From Mytilinidion resinicola (taxonomy: Eukaryota; Ascomycota; Dothideomycetes; Mytilinidiales; Mytilinidiaceae), in the NCBI RefSeq assembly GCF_010093595.1, contig NW_022985452.1:248001-312000 (forward strand): 64,000 nt of DNA. Direction: 5' to 3'. The translations under genes and the position numbers were made by a program. Positions within the stretch are counted from its first letter, which is position 1; each line of letters starts with the position of its first letter. Of this stretch, positions 53,594-64,000 are shown in pieces. The notes below the pieces were generated by a model, which did not search any database, was not told the DNA's origin, and saw only the letters and a program-made list of their open reading frames with translations.

Positions 53594-54649
53594 TCAGAAG
53601 AAACCGAGCACGTCTCTCGGAACGTACAGCTTGTCAATACTCTCAATCTCCTCCTTTGAGAGCTCAAAATTGACAGCTTCCACAGCCTCCTTGATCCTCT
53701 CAACCTTGCTCATTCCAAGAATTGGAGCCGTCATGTAAGGCTTGCTCAAACTCCAAGCAATAGCCACAATTGCCATGCTCGTTTCCCTCTTCTTCGCGAT
53801 TTCTTGGATCTGTTCATTGATCTTCTTATCCGTCTCGGTGATCGGTTTACCCAAGAATGATCCAGCCATACCACTGCCTCTTTCAGTGTCTCCAAACTTG
53901 TCGTGTGGTCGCACGAGGAACCCCATATGCACGGGGCTCCATGGTATCATGCCCATACCGAACTTCTTGAGCGATGGGATCATCTCTCGCTCCTCCTCTC
54001 GGTAGACAGCGTTGTGCAGATTTTGCATTGAGATGAACTCGGTCCATCCGTGGATACGAGCTGTGTACTGCATTTCGAGCAGCTCGTGAGCGTACATAGT
54101 ACTTGCGCCAATGTACCGGACCTTCCCACTCTTTACCACATCGTGCAGAGCTTCCATAGTCTCTTTGATTGGCGTGCGAGGGTCGAATCGGTGGATTTGG
54201 AGCAGATCGATGTAGTCAAGGTCCAGCCTCTTCAGACTCGCATCCACGCTGTCGAAGATGTGCTTGCGAGATAGCCCGAACGCGTTGATATAGCCGTTCC
54301 TCTCCCTTTCATCGAAGGAAACTGACAATGGGTCCTCGAATACATCGGCCTTGCGCAATCCAACAGGCGCCCATACTTTTGTCGCAATGACAATGTTATG
54401 ACGGGGCCAATTGCCTTTCTTGATGGCTTTTCCGAGGATCTCTTCGGAGACGCCGTTCGAATAACCATTTGCGGTGTCGAAGAAGTTCATGCCAGACTCG
54501 AAGCAGGTTTGCAAGAGGGGCAGGGCTTCTGCTTCTTCAATTGACCACTTAAAACGCCCCCTGCGGTCTCCATAGGACATGCAACCGACGCAAATGCGGG
54601 AGACTCGGAGGCCACTCTGGCCGAGGTTGGTGTATTTCATGGTGGCCAT
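53594..54649 (-). CDS. Aldo-keto reductase (YakC/oxidoreductase type)
   Basis: Intronless minus-strand gene of 351 residues, the usual AKR length. The (beta/alpha)8 signatures are visible: LGQSGLRVSRICVGCMSYGD, FFDTANGYSNGVSEEILGKA with catalytic Asp and Tyr, VIATKVW with Lys, DYIDLLQIHRFDP with His, GKVRYIGASTM, and the NADP-binding end AIAWSLSKPYMTAPILGMSK and LSKEEIESIDKLYVP. All four catalytic residues (D, Y, K, H) are present. Members reduce aldehydes or ketones with NADPH in the cytosol; the substrate cannot be predicted. It resembles the versiconal hemiacetal acetate reductase-like group of fungi, but no other secondary-metabolism genes lie next to it. It is the only clearly intact gene between two disrupted ones. 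Confidence 0.95.
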   Translation of the reverse strand: MATMKYTNLGQSGLRVSRICVGCMSYGDRRGRFKWSIEEAEALPLLQTCFESGMNFFDTANGYSNGVSEEILGKAIKKGNWPRHNIVIATKVWAPVGLRKADVFEDPLSVSFDERERNGYINAFGLSRKHIFDSVDASLKRLDLDYIDLLQIHRFDPRTPIKETMEALHDVVKSGKVRYIGASTMYAHELLEMQYTARIHGWTEFISMQNLHNAVYREEEREMIPSLKKFGMGMIPWSPVHMGFLVRPHDKFGDTERGSGMAGSFLGKPITETDKKINEQIQEIAKKRETSMAIVAIAWSLSKPYMTAPILGMSKVERIKEAVEAVNFELSKEEIESIDKLYVPRDVLGFF

Positions 54650-56008
54650 TTTGGATGGGTTGAATGAGGATAGATGATTTGGCTTGGAGATTTGGAGTGG
54701 CTTTATTGACTTACCTATGTACTGACGTAGAATAGTTCGGAGGAACGGACTTAAGGATGGTAAAGTACGGCGCTCTAGGGTCAGACGCGTAGAGCAGTGG
54801 TGCTAAGAACGCTAACTCCATCTCTATCTTCACTTCCGCGGCAACACCACCACATACTCTAAGCCTTCATACTCCAGCTTAGCAATCGAAGTTCAGGTTA
54901 GGTTACACCCGCGACTTTCTTCAACTCTGCATTGTCGTATCAGCCTCTGGAATCTTAGCTTCCAAACTTCTTCCGGGTCGATGCGTCTTAGTTTTCTGAC
55001 ACCCCTCGTTTCCTGTCAACAATTTTCTGCGCCCATCGCATGAGCGACTTCCACTTTGCGAACGTGATGGACGGTCATGAATAGCAAGCCGTCCGTTTGA
55101 CTTTCGAGCTCAGGACTGAATTAGACCGGCCGCTTAAGGAGTAGTTTTGGGCGGGTTGGCCCGTTAAACGTTGGAATGGATTGGACAGATCACAGCACTG
55201 ACTCTTGCAGCTGACTGGACGACCGGACTCAATGATTAATGGCGATAATTTATCCGCGCAAATTGAGGTTTCCTTGAGCACTTATTTTCTCGTTTAATTA
55301 TATACTTCCGTTCCTTTCTTTCGCAATTGCCAACGACTTTGGCCGATCCCAAGCATTTAGTCGATCGAACGCTTATTTGATATCTTATCAAAGAGTTCGT
55401 GAGACGACTCCTAGAGGCCGGCAGCTCATGAACCGCACTCTTTGCTTCCATCTCCTACATTTTCCCATGTGTTGCCCACAAATTGAACCAAGCAGTAGAA
55501 TTCTTGCGTAGCAATCTGATCTGAACCGATCTCAGTTTTCTTGGACCTCAGTTTTCCTATTATCTAAATAGACGGTTGGATGTGATTAAGCACGTGCGGG
55601 TACGAACGGAGGATAGTAGATGATTTTCCACGTAGGATTCCAGCTTCTCTTCATACACGTGAGTCTATCGCTCGCGAAAATCTCAACACCACGTGTATAA
55701 GATTGCTAGCTACTCCTCGTGTATTTAAAGGGCCAGGAGAATACTCGATAGGCAGGAAAGCAGGTGGCGACCAGCTGCAAGCCCGTCGCACTCTATCTCA
55801 ACATCATAAACCTAGCATCTAAGCCTCGCTAGAGTCGCCTGTTGCCTACTTTTTGATAGGTTGTCGGTGTCCTGAAGATGCCTGGCGCTTAGTGAGGCTC
55901 CCAATCATATATGCGCGGTTTTATGATCGTTGTCCAGCCTCCACCACCACTAATCTAGATGCCCAGACATGTTATCCAGCCGCCTGGTTCAGTCTCGATA
56001 CTAGAACC
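54650..56008. other. intergenic, no gene seen
   Basis: 1.36 kb between the divergent AKR and CorA-like genes. Several CACGTG-like motifs (55590, 55660, 55690) occur near the CorA-like start, and TATTTAAAG at about 55731 could be its TATA box. The frame runs open upstream of 56009, but without an earlier ATG. Confidence 0.5.
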
Positions 56009-57740
56009 ATGTGCTCCCTAGAAAGTCCGCTAACAATTTGCATCACCAATGCGCGGCGTCATGAGCTACTCCAGCAACTCCGTAGTAACAGCGGCCAAGG
56101 GAGTGGGAGGCACATGTCCCTGCCAATATCCTTGCCCGAGACCGCGATCACACACTCAAATATATCAGGCGAGATCCGGCTCTCCAATTATGTCGATTTC
56201 GTCAAGTCCTGCTATCGCAGTCACCCAGAGGCATTCAGTTACTACGAACAGCTGGTCGACCATCTTGGGCCAAGCAGTAAGAAACCGATCCATACATCGC
56301 TGGAGAAACCGAAGCTTTTCGAGGCGTGGCCAGCCTCGCCATCTCAGACTTACCCGGTCTCATTCCCATTCGAATCGCAAGAGTGGGACGCTCACTCCGA
56401 GAGACCTCGGCCTGCTCTCCTCGAGGGCTTCCCATCGCCCGATACTATGCTACAGCTTGGCGCTCGATGGAACCTGCGGCCGGAATTCTTCATCGAGCAC
56501 ATCTTTGGTAACAACAGTACCAACAATCGAGCCGGATTTTATGGCCGGCCAACGCTCCCGTCACGACAAGACAACATCATGCGTATACAGTTCACCAGCT
56601 CGGTCCGGTCGTTGGTTGAGGGGCCGAGCATGGAATCCTACGTTGAAAAGAGATTGGAGATCGAAGAAGCATGTCGACAGTGTGAGAAAGATCTATTCTC
56701 GGGCAAATGCTATGGGGCGACGAGGTTCCGGGAAATATACCAGCAAGACGCGTATTACTGTAGCATAGAGCAGACCATATCATTTACTGTTATTGCCGAT
56801 CGGAAGCCCTGAGTTGGTAAGCAGCCTACGATGTTCTTTGACATAGTTCCAGACTGACGTGAGTTGCTCAGCGGTATACCTCACCGACCAAGGCAAAAGC
56901 CTGCTACACAACAGCTGCCTACTGTGGACAAGCTAATCTAACGGTGGTGTACCCGTTGGCACCTTACCGATCGTCCCATACAACGCGCCTATCACCCAGA
57001 ATCACGTTGAACACCAAGGCCGGCGACACTTGCGAGAGACCCAGTCAGCGAAATCATCCTATGGGCAATTCCATCCGCTACGCAACGTCGTCGTTCAAGA
57101 TGACATTGACATGCGCCTTTTGTTGGAAGACCCCTTCTTTCTCCTAGCAAGTCTGCTCACTACTGTGGCCTTGTCGTTTGTCCAACTCTTGAATTACCTC
57201 TCAGAAAACATTGCCGAATATCGCACCATCAACACCGAACTACTCAACGTAAAGCTAGAACGCCTGCGACATTCTGTATCCATCCATCGGATCGAGCTAT
57301 CGCTCACAGAAAACCTACATTGGATCCAACAAGGCTGCTGTGTCGAGTGGCCCAAGGCAGCTTCCGCAGAAACGTCATCGCGCAAGGCGCTGCTACAGCG
57401 GAAACTTCACGAAGACCACGAGCATTTGCTGCAGAGATGCTCGATCATGCGACGCGACTGCGAGTCAGCTGCCTCGCTTCTCCTAAGCTACTCCCAGCTC
57501 ATGTGTGCCGAGCAGGGGATTTCGCAAGCTGACGAAGTCCATCGTCTTACAAAATTGGCATATTTCTTTGTTCCCTTGGGGTTTGTCACGTCGGCATTCG
57601 GTATGAATATCAAGGAGCTCCAGAAATTTCCCTCATTGTGCGTGTTTGCTATTGCTGCGGTAAGCATCTCGTCGGTAAGCTTTGCAGCAATGTACTGGTC
57701 CTCGTTGGGTACGAAGAAAAAAATAGATTCCCGAAGTTAA
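56009..57740 (+). pseudogene. CorA-like (GMN-motif) protein gene with two in-frame stops
   Basis: Exon 1 from MCSLESPLTICITNARRHEL runs to 56816 and a 55-bp GT-AG intron (56817-56871) leads to exon 2. The frame is continuous to 57740. The protein has the fungal CorA-like pattern: MESYVEKRLEIEEACRQCEK, YYCSIEQTISFTVIAD, AVYLTDQGKSLLHNSC, a helical bundle (RLRHSVSIHRIELSLTENLH) and the C-terminal pore segment VHRLTKLAYFFVPLGFVTSA followed by FGMNIKEL and a second membrane helix. GMN is the CorA magnesium-channel signature. However, TGA at 56810-56812 and TAA at 56934-56936 interrupt the frame, one on each side of the intron. Both are one C-to-T change from sense codons. The gene is probably inactive; a missed splice form cannot be fully excluded. 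Confidence 0.7.
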
Positions 57741-58002
57741 AGACTCCACACTACGTAGAATTGTTAGGTTTTCCAGGAACTTGATGTAAGGAAGACAGGT
57801 GCAGGTGTATTGAGTAGTCCGGATCGTGAAATAAGTATCTTGCTCTCCGTTGAAAAGCCGGAGGAACTTAAAACATGAATCCCATTGCAGGAATTGGCGC
57901 TCGGCCAACGCAGCTAGTAAAAAGTAGTGAAAAGACACTAACACTTGGCGACCGAGCTGCACACGGCCCGTGCTTCGTTTTGAGGCTGGAGACAGACTAG
58001 AC

Positions 58003-60749
58003 TCAGACCACAACGCATGAGCGCCCAACCTCTTCAGTCGACAGCTCCATTAGGGGTGTTTCAAGCTCTTTGACTGCGTTGACTGCCTGGCGAACGGCAG
58101 CATATGTATTCGCCGAATTTTCGCTCGATGGTGCTACGTTTCGTAAATTGTCCGCTAGTGGGTACATCAAACGACCAATGTTGATTGTAATCGGCCAAGA
58201 TGCCTTCTTGAATGCCGCCTTTGTGAGCTTAATAAGCATGAGATCACTCCCTGCTTTTGATCAATATCAAACGTTACCGCTGATGGGAAACGTACCTTTT
58301 GCTCCTATCATGGTGCTAGCGATTGGTCGCACCTCGTCTCGGCCGCTGATTTTGGAGTGATATGGCATTTGAGCAACTGGGCTCTAAGTTAGTATGAAAG
58401 ATTGTGCAGTCATTCTGCCAGCCACTTACACGGTAGCACTAGCTGGGGGGCATGAAAGACTGGAGATGAATTTTTCCGCAATGATATGAACGTCCCGGCA
58501 GGGCTAGACGGACGGTTAGCAGCAGCAGATGAAGAGATCAGGTTACTCAGTACAGATTCGGTTCGTCTCGGTATTCCGGATCTGGCATACCGTACGACAT
58601 GATCAAAATAGCATTGGAGAGCGTTTGCGGGTCGTGTGACATCAGGTGTTGTCCAAACCAGTTTCTGAACACCGCTAGGTGGTCTAAGTACGTCTCATAC
58701 TCGTCCCGAGAAATGCCTTTCCCGACATTCCTGAATGGCGTTATTAATAGCTGACAAATGTTGTAGTAGAGCTGTCTCACCATCGAAAACGGACGACGGG
58801 TCCAACATAAGCTTCCTTGCCAAACTTCTTTGTAATCGTCGCGGAATTGGTCGAAGCCATGTGGCAGCCAGTTAGAATGCTCCTACGCACGTCTGTCTAC
58901 GCGTCTCAGCTGTACAGGGTTCACTTCTCAGCTGGACAGGGTTCACCTGTTGTTTTGTCACCGTTGCTGCCTGCAACCCCTGGTCTCTCTTCACTATATA
59001 GCCACTCATTAGCACCTCAATACAACTCATGCTTTCCTCACTGATCCTTTGCCCTTCCTACGCCAGCTGCCACCATGATAGTAGTGGTAGCACAACGCCC
59101 AGAATGCGCTTTGCACTGTCAGCAACTCACGGTGAACTGCTTTTAGAGAGCATTACCTTTTCGAGATACTCTAGTAATGATTTTCCCTCTGCTTCCTTTA
59201 GAGGAGACCGATCCCACGTCTCCGTCATGCTGAATAGTGTTCGTTTCACGCCGAGAAAGCCCTCAAGAATGGATATAAATTCTTCGGTCATAGCCTGCTG
59301 CTTTTCATTCACGAGTGGGTAAAATTCCTGGGCATAAAGAATTTTGGATGGGAACTGTGTTGAGTTGTCGTTCAGATCGAATGTGTGGGCGACAGTATGA
59401 TGAAGATCGTCCAGATCGCGACTAAGTTGCCCGACTACATCAAATTTACTAGTCCGAGTATATTGAGTGAGTGCTAGCAACTAAGACTAGGGGCAAACTC
59501 ACGACAAATTAGCGGGAATGCCTCTCATAGATGTCGAGTTGAAGCTCAGCCGAAGAGAAAATAGGCCGCTGCATGGAGCCGGAGCTCTCACGCTTCCGGC
59601 CGCTTCCTTCAAAATTAGCAAGTGGTATGAGCATAGAGAGGAACACCGTACAGTCTCCGCCGATCGAATAGTCCAGCCAGGGGTAGCCTGCCAAGGCGAC
59701 ACCAGCACCCGTTGAGCTACTCGAAGGTCTCTGATACCTGTCACGTCGAGGGTTCACAGGGCAATGGAAGTCAATCCACTGATCTGTTGGCTCCTCTGGC
59801 GAAGCAAAAGAGGCCATTTTTGTCTTGCCTACGATGACTGCGCCCAGGCTGATGAGCTTCTTAACATAATCCGCACTCTCCTCATCGGGGCCGTAGAGCT
59901 CTATCCATGGTCTGCTCATCATGGTCAGCTTGACGCCCTCCAATCGGAATATATCCTTCACACCCATCCGAGCTCCCGCGAGGGGCTTCTCCTCTTACGG
60001 GTTTCCTTAGAGACGACTCGGTTCTGCAATGTTTCTCCATGTGCCACTCGAGCCGAAGGATTCGAGGACAGTGTAGCTGCAATGAATTAGGTTTCATGAA
60101 CACATCCTTGGATGACCGGAGTACTTGCCGCTTCGGCTTCAACACATCGTCAGGAACCACGGAAAAAATGAAGCTATCAAGCTCATCTTCGTACAAGCGC
60201 CACGCTTGATGGATGCCACCGCCGTAAAGAAAATATGGGCCAGATGGAAGAACCTCAACATGTGATTTTGGGTGTGAATAGTACACAGCGGACAAAAGTG
60301 CAGATGATCTGAGTTTTGCAGAAAGATCGGCATTGTTGAAGGTAGGATCGGACTTAAGCACCAGGGTGGTTGCAAAGGACTTGGAGAAGACATCGTCTAC
60401 CGCGGCAAAGCGCTTGATGCTCTCGAGAATTTGGGCGACGGAACTTAGGCCAGCGAGAACACTGATAACAACGACAGGTATGGCACCAGCAGGGGGTGCT
60501 AGGTCGACAATGGTGGCCTAGGACGTGTCAGCTTCCAAGGGTTCGGTCTTCCGCCAAGCCCTGGTAACAGACCAAAATTTGATGGTGCATGAAGTACGAG
60601 GCTTCGTCCACGGTGAGGAAAGGGGTTTTGCTTGGCCCCATGATAACACGTGCTGTCCGTGGTGTGTTCAGTGTCAGTGAGAGGGTTGCGTTGCAAGGGG
60701 AAAGAGAGTCGAGAAGCTGGGAGTTTAAACGATAAGCGGTCGAGCTCAC
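58003..60749 (-). pseudogene. Amidase-signature family gene, probably disrupted
   Basis: The minus-strand exons together give an amidase-signature protein of the Arp1-like fungal group. Blocks in order are: SYFMHHQIL and AGAIPVVVISVLAGLSS; YFLYGGG; EEKPLAGARMGVKDIFRLEG; AVIVGKTKMASFASPEEPTD (catalytic Lys); PSSSSTGAG (cis-Ser); and, after an intron, GGDSAGSVRAPAPCSGLFSL (nucleophile Ser). Then come KFDVVGQLSRDLDDLHH, EFISILEGFLGVKRT, YLDHLAVFRNWFGQHLMS, FAQMPYHSKISGRDEVRPIA and LMLIKLTKAAFKKASWP. All catalytic residues survive. In frame between SGTWRNIAEPSRL and EEKPLAG lie two TAA codons (60007-60009 and 59995-59997), with no acceptable intron to remove them. Exon edges elsewhere are approximate. 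Confidence 0.65.
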
Positions 60750-61486
60750 AGGACCATCTGAAAGAAGGCATAACGTCCTGGAAACCTGATATCGGACTCA
60801 AAGTCCCGACTTTAGTAGCATCCGCTACGTTCATGTGCATATCACCTCTTTGCATTGGCTATCCGTCTAGAGTACTCCTAGAACCTCTTAGAGAATGGCT
60901 ACAGCTGGAGGCAAAATGTGTATTGGACCGCCAAAGCTCCGAAAGGACCTTCAAAGTTGTCGATCAGTTGCAGCATGCGGTCAGATGCGGAGACATCTCA
61001 TTCCTGCGCGTTGGCTCCGCTATCTCATGAACATGGACACCACAATGGCCATTACTCCTGGGGCACCAGTCCCATCAAACGCTTATTCGCCCTCCTGCCA
61101 GACGGCCTCCAAGAAGAAATACTACCCCCTCGAGCATCCCCAACAGACACCCAAGCAGTTCACGGAATCATAATGCCCTATACCACAAGCCTCCTGAAAA
61201 CCTTCGACCCCAGCGCCTGGGCCTCAGATTTCGAGCAACGGCAAAGGCTTGTGTCACGGAATAAGGAGCTGTATGCCGTGTACGTGATGTATTAGATGAT
61301 GATGATGGAGAAGAGAGAGAGGTCTGGAGGAAGGTGAGGCTATATAAAATAGGTAACACGTGCCTACCGTACCCTCACCGCTACTCCCCTCTCCTCTAAC
61401 AGCTTGCACCGAAATCTCAGCACCTTTGCCCCAAAAACCTCCTTTGGGTTCAAGTCATCATCCTAGACATAGCCATCTATCACACT
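60750..61486. other. intergenic, no convincing gene
   Basis: 0.74 kb with several overlapping frames below 130 codons and no domain. A TATATAAAATA box at about 61341 on the plus strand may serve the weak gene to its right. Confidence 0.4.
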
Positions 61487-62047
61487 GTGAAAATTTGCGG
61501 CGCTGCTTCCAGGACCTCCCGCCCGACGACCAACGGCAGGCCCACCGCTACGGGCCTGAGCACTGCATCTAGTCTACCAGCCTTTCAAAAACACGAACAG
61601 AGCCAGGACCGTGTCCCTTTGCGCGACCGAGAAGGCATCGACGCTGCCGACTACGACTGGGATGCCACCGAAGCCAAGATCGTAGCCGCCATCACGAAGA
61701 GCTGGAAAGCGAATCCCGCTAGTCCCATGACCAACGTGCCCGCCGGACGTTCTGCCCAAATCCGCTCGCTTTCGTGTGCTTTTACCAGCGACTCAGACTC
61801 TGAGACTAGCCGCAGGAACTCCGTGGGGCCGGCCGAGTATCGCGATTGGGATTTGTCTGCAAGTCTCCTGAGGGATTCGACGTTGACTTTCGGGGAGGGC
61901 TTGGAGGAGAGACCGGTGCAATGCCGGAAGTTGGCTGATTTGCTGAAGCTGAGAGCACTGTTTTTGCTGGCGTATTTGATGATTGGGCCCGATTCTTCGG
62001 ATGTGTATCTGGCGGATGGTAGTGAGGTTGAGATGCCGATTAGATGA
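61487..62047 (+). CDS. Hypothetical protein, uncertain
   Basis: Open frame of 186 codons with no ATG near its 5' end (it opens with GTG), so an upstream exon would be needed. The C-terminal half has an ordered look: RDWDLSASLLRDSTLTFGEG and KLADLLKLRALFLLAYLMIG. The TATA-like sequence at about 61341 and the pyrimidine tract at 61380-61400 suggest a transcription start. The family is not recognised. It could be a non-coding or spurious frame. Confidence 0.3.
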   Translation: MKICGAASRTSRPTTNGRPTATGLSTASSLPAFQKHEQSQDRVPLRDREGIDAADYDWDATEAKIVAAITKSWKANPASPMTNVPAGRSAQIRSLSCAFTSDSDSETSRRNSVGPAEYRDWDLSASLLRDSTLTFGEGLEERPVQCRKLADLLKLRALFLLAYLMIGPDSSDVYLADGSEVEMPIR

Positions 62048-62882
62048 AAGCACTCAGTCGCGGTATCACTTCATTTACACATTGGAAGATTGTAAATGGG
62101 CGCTTCAGGAAATTTCGATCGATTCATGGGAGTACCGCTTATAGGTTCACAACTACCCTAGGTATTCAATGGGCGCACATTATCCGCCTGAAGATTTAAT
62201 AAAGTCGTTCTAGTATTATATAGATAAGGAGCTTTATAATGTTGACGTGTGCGAAGAGGAACCTAAATGAGTTGAATTGATGATTATATAGCAGGAGGAA
62301 CAGAGCCTATATATATCTCTTAAGGGAGGAGGCTGGACAGTTCAAGGGGGCCGGTAATTGTGCTAGCGCTGAGCCCAACCACCCGATTCTCAACACATAA
62401 CAGGTATTTTCTAAGCGCTAGTCTGGTCTAGGTCTCTTAAGTGGATACTAGTCCTACAAATTATGCATACTAGCTGTTAGCTCTCTTAATTATTTAGTTG
62501 ATCTTTAGGGAATATTAAATAGATCAGTAGCTTTATATAGTACTAAGAAGGACATAAAACCTTGCCGGCTATAGCTGACATGCGCTTTTGCAGAAGTTGA
62601 AAGCGTTGAAAACGTTGAGTCAGGACCAGAACCCGACGGAGCCCACACCATACCGCTTGAGAATTCCACTAGTATAGAGCTAGATGCCTTAGAACTAATT
62701 CCAGGCTAGCTACCATGGCTATCAGAGAGAGTTTAGGAGAGTGTTTCAAACGGATGGAAATAGCATTCGTTGGTACATGTTCCGTGTTGGGTTTAGCGTT
62801 CCATCTTTAGGCAGCCGCGCAGATCTCTACCTGCACTTCACCCTCCAGCGAAGCTCAGCCTTTTTCACTACCATAATCCTCG
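62048..62882. other. AT-rich intergenic, no gene seen
   Basis: 0.83 kb, strongly AT-rich at 62090-62600 with many TATATA stretches, unlike most of the window. It could be an old transposon remnant, but no terminal repeats or protein motifs were found. Confidence 0.5.
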
Positions 62883-64000
62883 ATGTCAACTACATACACC
62901 CATACGCTGTTAGCTCCCCATGAGATCAGACTTTTGAAAGCCTCAAAAGCTGACGGCCTCCTGTCTATTAAGCTGAAGAAGACCAGTTTCGACGATGCGC
63001 CAGGCTATATCACCATCTCTTACTGTTGGGAAGGACAAACTCCGGACCATGCGATAATATGCAACGGCCAAAGCTTCAGTGTTACTCAAAATGTTGCAGC
63101 AATATTGCATTACGTTGCCAAATTCCTTCCTTCTCGGCACGTATGGATTGATGCAGTTTGTATCAATCAGGCTGATGTACCAGAGAAAAATGTGCAAGTC
63201 CAACGGATGGGCCAGATCTACGAAAGAGCTATGTCTACGGTAGCATGGGTTGGTAGGGAAGATGAAGACATCTCCGCCATGATGCTAGATTTGCCAAATA
63301 TGCTGCAAAAAGCTCGAGAATTTGTTGGCAATCCAGCGAGCAAAGTGGTGACATCTGGATTTCCCGTCAGCCGTCCTCCCGGATGGTTAGGGCTGTACAA
63401 GCTGTTCCTACGGCCTTGGTTCCGTCGGCTATGGGTCGTCCAGGAAGCTGTTCTCTCAAGGGCAGTGTTACTTGTGTGCGGCGAAAGTGTGGTCAATGCA
63501 GACTCCTTGCTGCCTTTGATCGACGAACAAGGCCTATACACGTCGCAGGTCTTGGTCCAGATGAACCGCCCGTTGATGCCGCCAAAAGACCTTTGGAAAG
63601 GCCTAGGCTGTTTTCGACTAGTATGCACCTTGCGAAAACCACGACTAGAGGGCACATTTGTCCCCCAGGGCTTACCGGAGCTGACATCAATGACGGAAGA
63701 TTTTCTAGCCTTTGACCCCCGTGATAGGGTATACAGTCTGCTTGGAATCACCAATTCTTTCTGGCGAGACCTGGTATCCGTGTCATATCAGATCCCGACT
63801 GAAACACTGTATATCGATCTTGCAACGCTTTGGCTTGCGAACCGACCCCATCTTCTCACCCTTAACCAAGCGTCTTCTCGACCACCAATGCCCGACCTGC
63901 CAACCTGGTGTCCAAATTTCAATGAGGTGCCAGTTCCAGTCAGACTCGGAATAGTCTATAAAACAGCAGGCTACTCAGCTGGTGTACCCGAACGAAGAGA
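62883..64000 (+). CDS. HET-domain (heterokaryon incompatibility) protein, cut by the right edge
   Basis: Starts MSTTYTHTLLAPHEIRLLKA and stays open to the window end (372 codons visible). The three HET blocks are present: YITISYCWEGQ near residue 45, HVWIDAVCINQADVPEK near 82 followed by VQRMGQIYERAMSTVAWVG, and WFRRLWVVQEAVLSRAVLLV near 180; DPRDRVYSLLGI lies near 280. HET domains are TIR-related cell-death inducers in non-self recognition of filamentous fungi, often at the N-terminus of larger proteins. What follows on the C-terminal side is outside the window. No intron is needed so far. It lies 0.8 kb from the nearest candidate gene in an AT-rich neighbourhood. Confidence 0.92.
   Translation, partial: MSTTYTHTLLAPHEIRLLKASKADGLLSIKLKKTSFDDAPGYITISYCWEGQTPDHAIICNGQSFSVTQNVAAILHYVAKFLPSRHVWIDAVCINQADVPEKNVQVQRMGQIYERAMSTVAWVGREDEDISAMMLDLPNMLQKAREFVGNPASKVVTSGFPVSRPPGWLGLYKLFLRPWFRRLWVVQEAVLSRAVLLVCGESVVNADSLLPLIDEQGLYTSQVLVQMNRPLMPPKDLWKGLGCFRLVCTLRKPRLEGTFVPQGLPELTSMTEDFLAFDPRDRVYSLLGITNSFWRDLVSVSYQIPTETLYIDLATLWLANRPHLLTLNQASSRPPMPDLPTWCPNFNEVPVPVRLGIVYKTAGYSAGVPERR

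Noticed and set aside
63218..63754. 178-codon minus-strand frame
   Set aside because: Antisense to the HET domain, whose conserved blocks are unmistakable.
1..64000. Search for CRISPR arrays, prokaryotic operons and phage genes
   Set aside because: The window is clearly eukaryotic nuclear DNA. The regular repeats found are tandem minisatellites without unique spacers.

Overview
The window is nuclear DNA of a filamentous ascomycete (Pezizomycotina). Almost every gene is interrupted by spliceosomal introns of about 45-65 bp with GT(A/G)AGT-like donors. The proteins are clear fungal orthologues, and the accessory genes belong to families expanded in Pezizomycotina (HET domain, Helo-like N-terminus, fungal CorA-like proteins, 2EXR-type proteins). 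I cannot fix the class from sequence alone.

Left and centre, about 1-28 kb and 38.9-47.7 kb, are mainly conserved housekeeping genes. In order: the 3' part of TAH18 (cytosolic Fe-S assembly), ETF beta subunit, CBP3 (complex III assembly), mitochondrial ribosomal protein mL46, an interrupted tRNA-Arg, DUG3 (glutathione degradation), importin alpha (SRP1), POT1 (telomere protection), a UPF0643-like protein and the cohesin subunit SCC3. Further right come a hypothetical protein, ribosomal protein eL32, EFL1 (60S maturation GTPase) and a two-PH-domain protein like OPY1. Four of these serve mitochondria or Fe-S/flavin redox, and eL32 and EFL1 both serve the 60S subunit, but I see no sign of co-regulation.

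The accessory part is about 28-38.5 kb and 48-64 kb. It holds a protein kinase fused to TPR repeats, a kinase-pseudokinase fusion, two CorA-like membrane proteins (one with stop codons), a WD40 relic, a Helo-like/Sel1 protein, a 2EXR-type gene with an in-frame stop, an aldo-keto reductase, an amidase-family gene with two in-frame stops, and a HET-domain gene cut by the right edge. Several of these domain types are typical of fungal non-self recognition and programmed cell death. Two short non-autonomous DNA transposons are complete with inverted repeats and target duplications: a TA-flanked element at 28.1-28.4 kb and a hAT-like element with an 8-bp duplication at 52.0-52.4 kb.

Non-coding DNA is unusually repeat-rich. 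A minisatellite island (about 7.9-9.9 kb) separates mL46 from the tRNA. POT1 is bracketed by tandem repeats on both sides: promoter-like TATA modules and a 175-bp repeat upstream, then an array of about 77 bp and a long decaying array of about 107 bp downstream. The most unusual single observation is the tRNA-Arg(ACG) gene, whose T-arm is interrupted by a 51-bp insert that looks like a spliceosomal intron.
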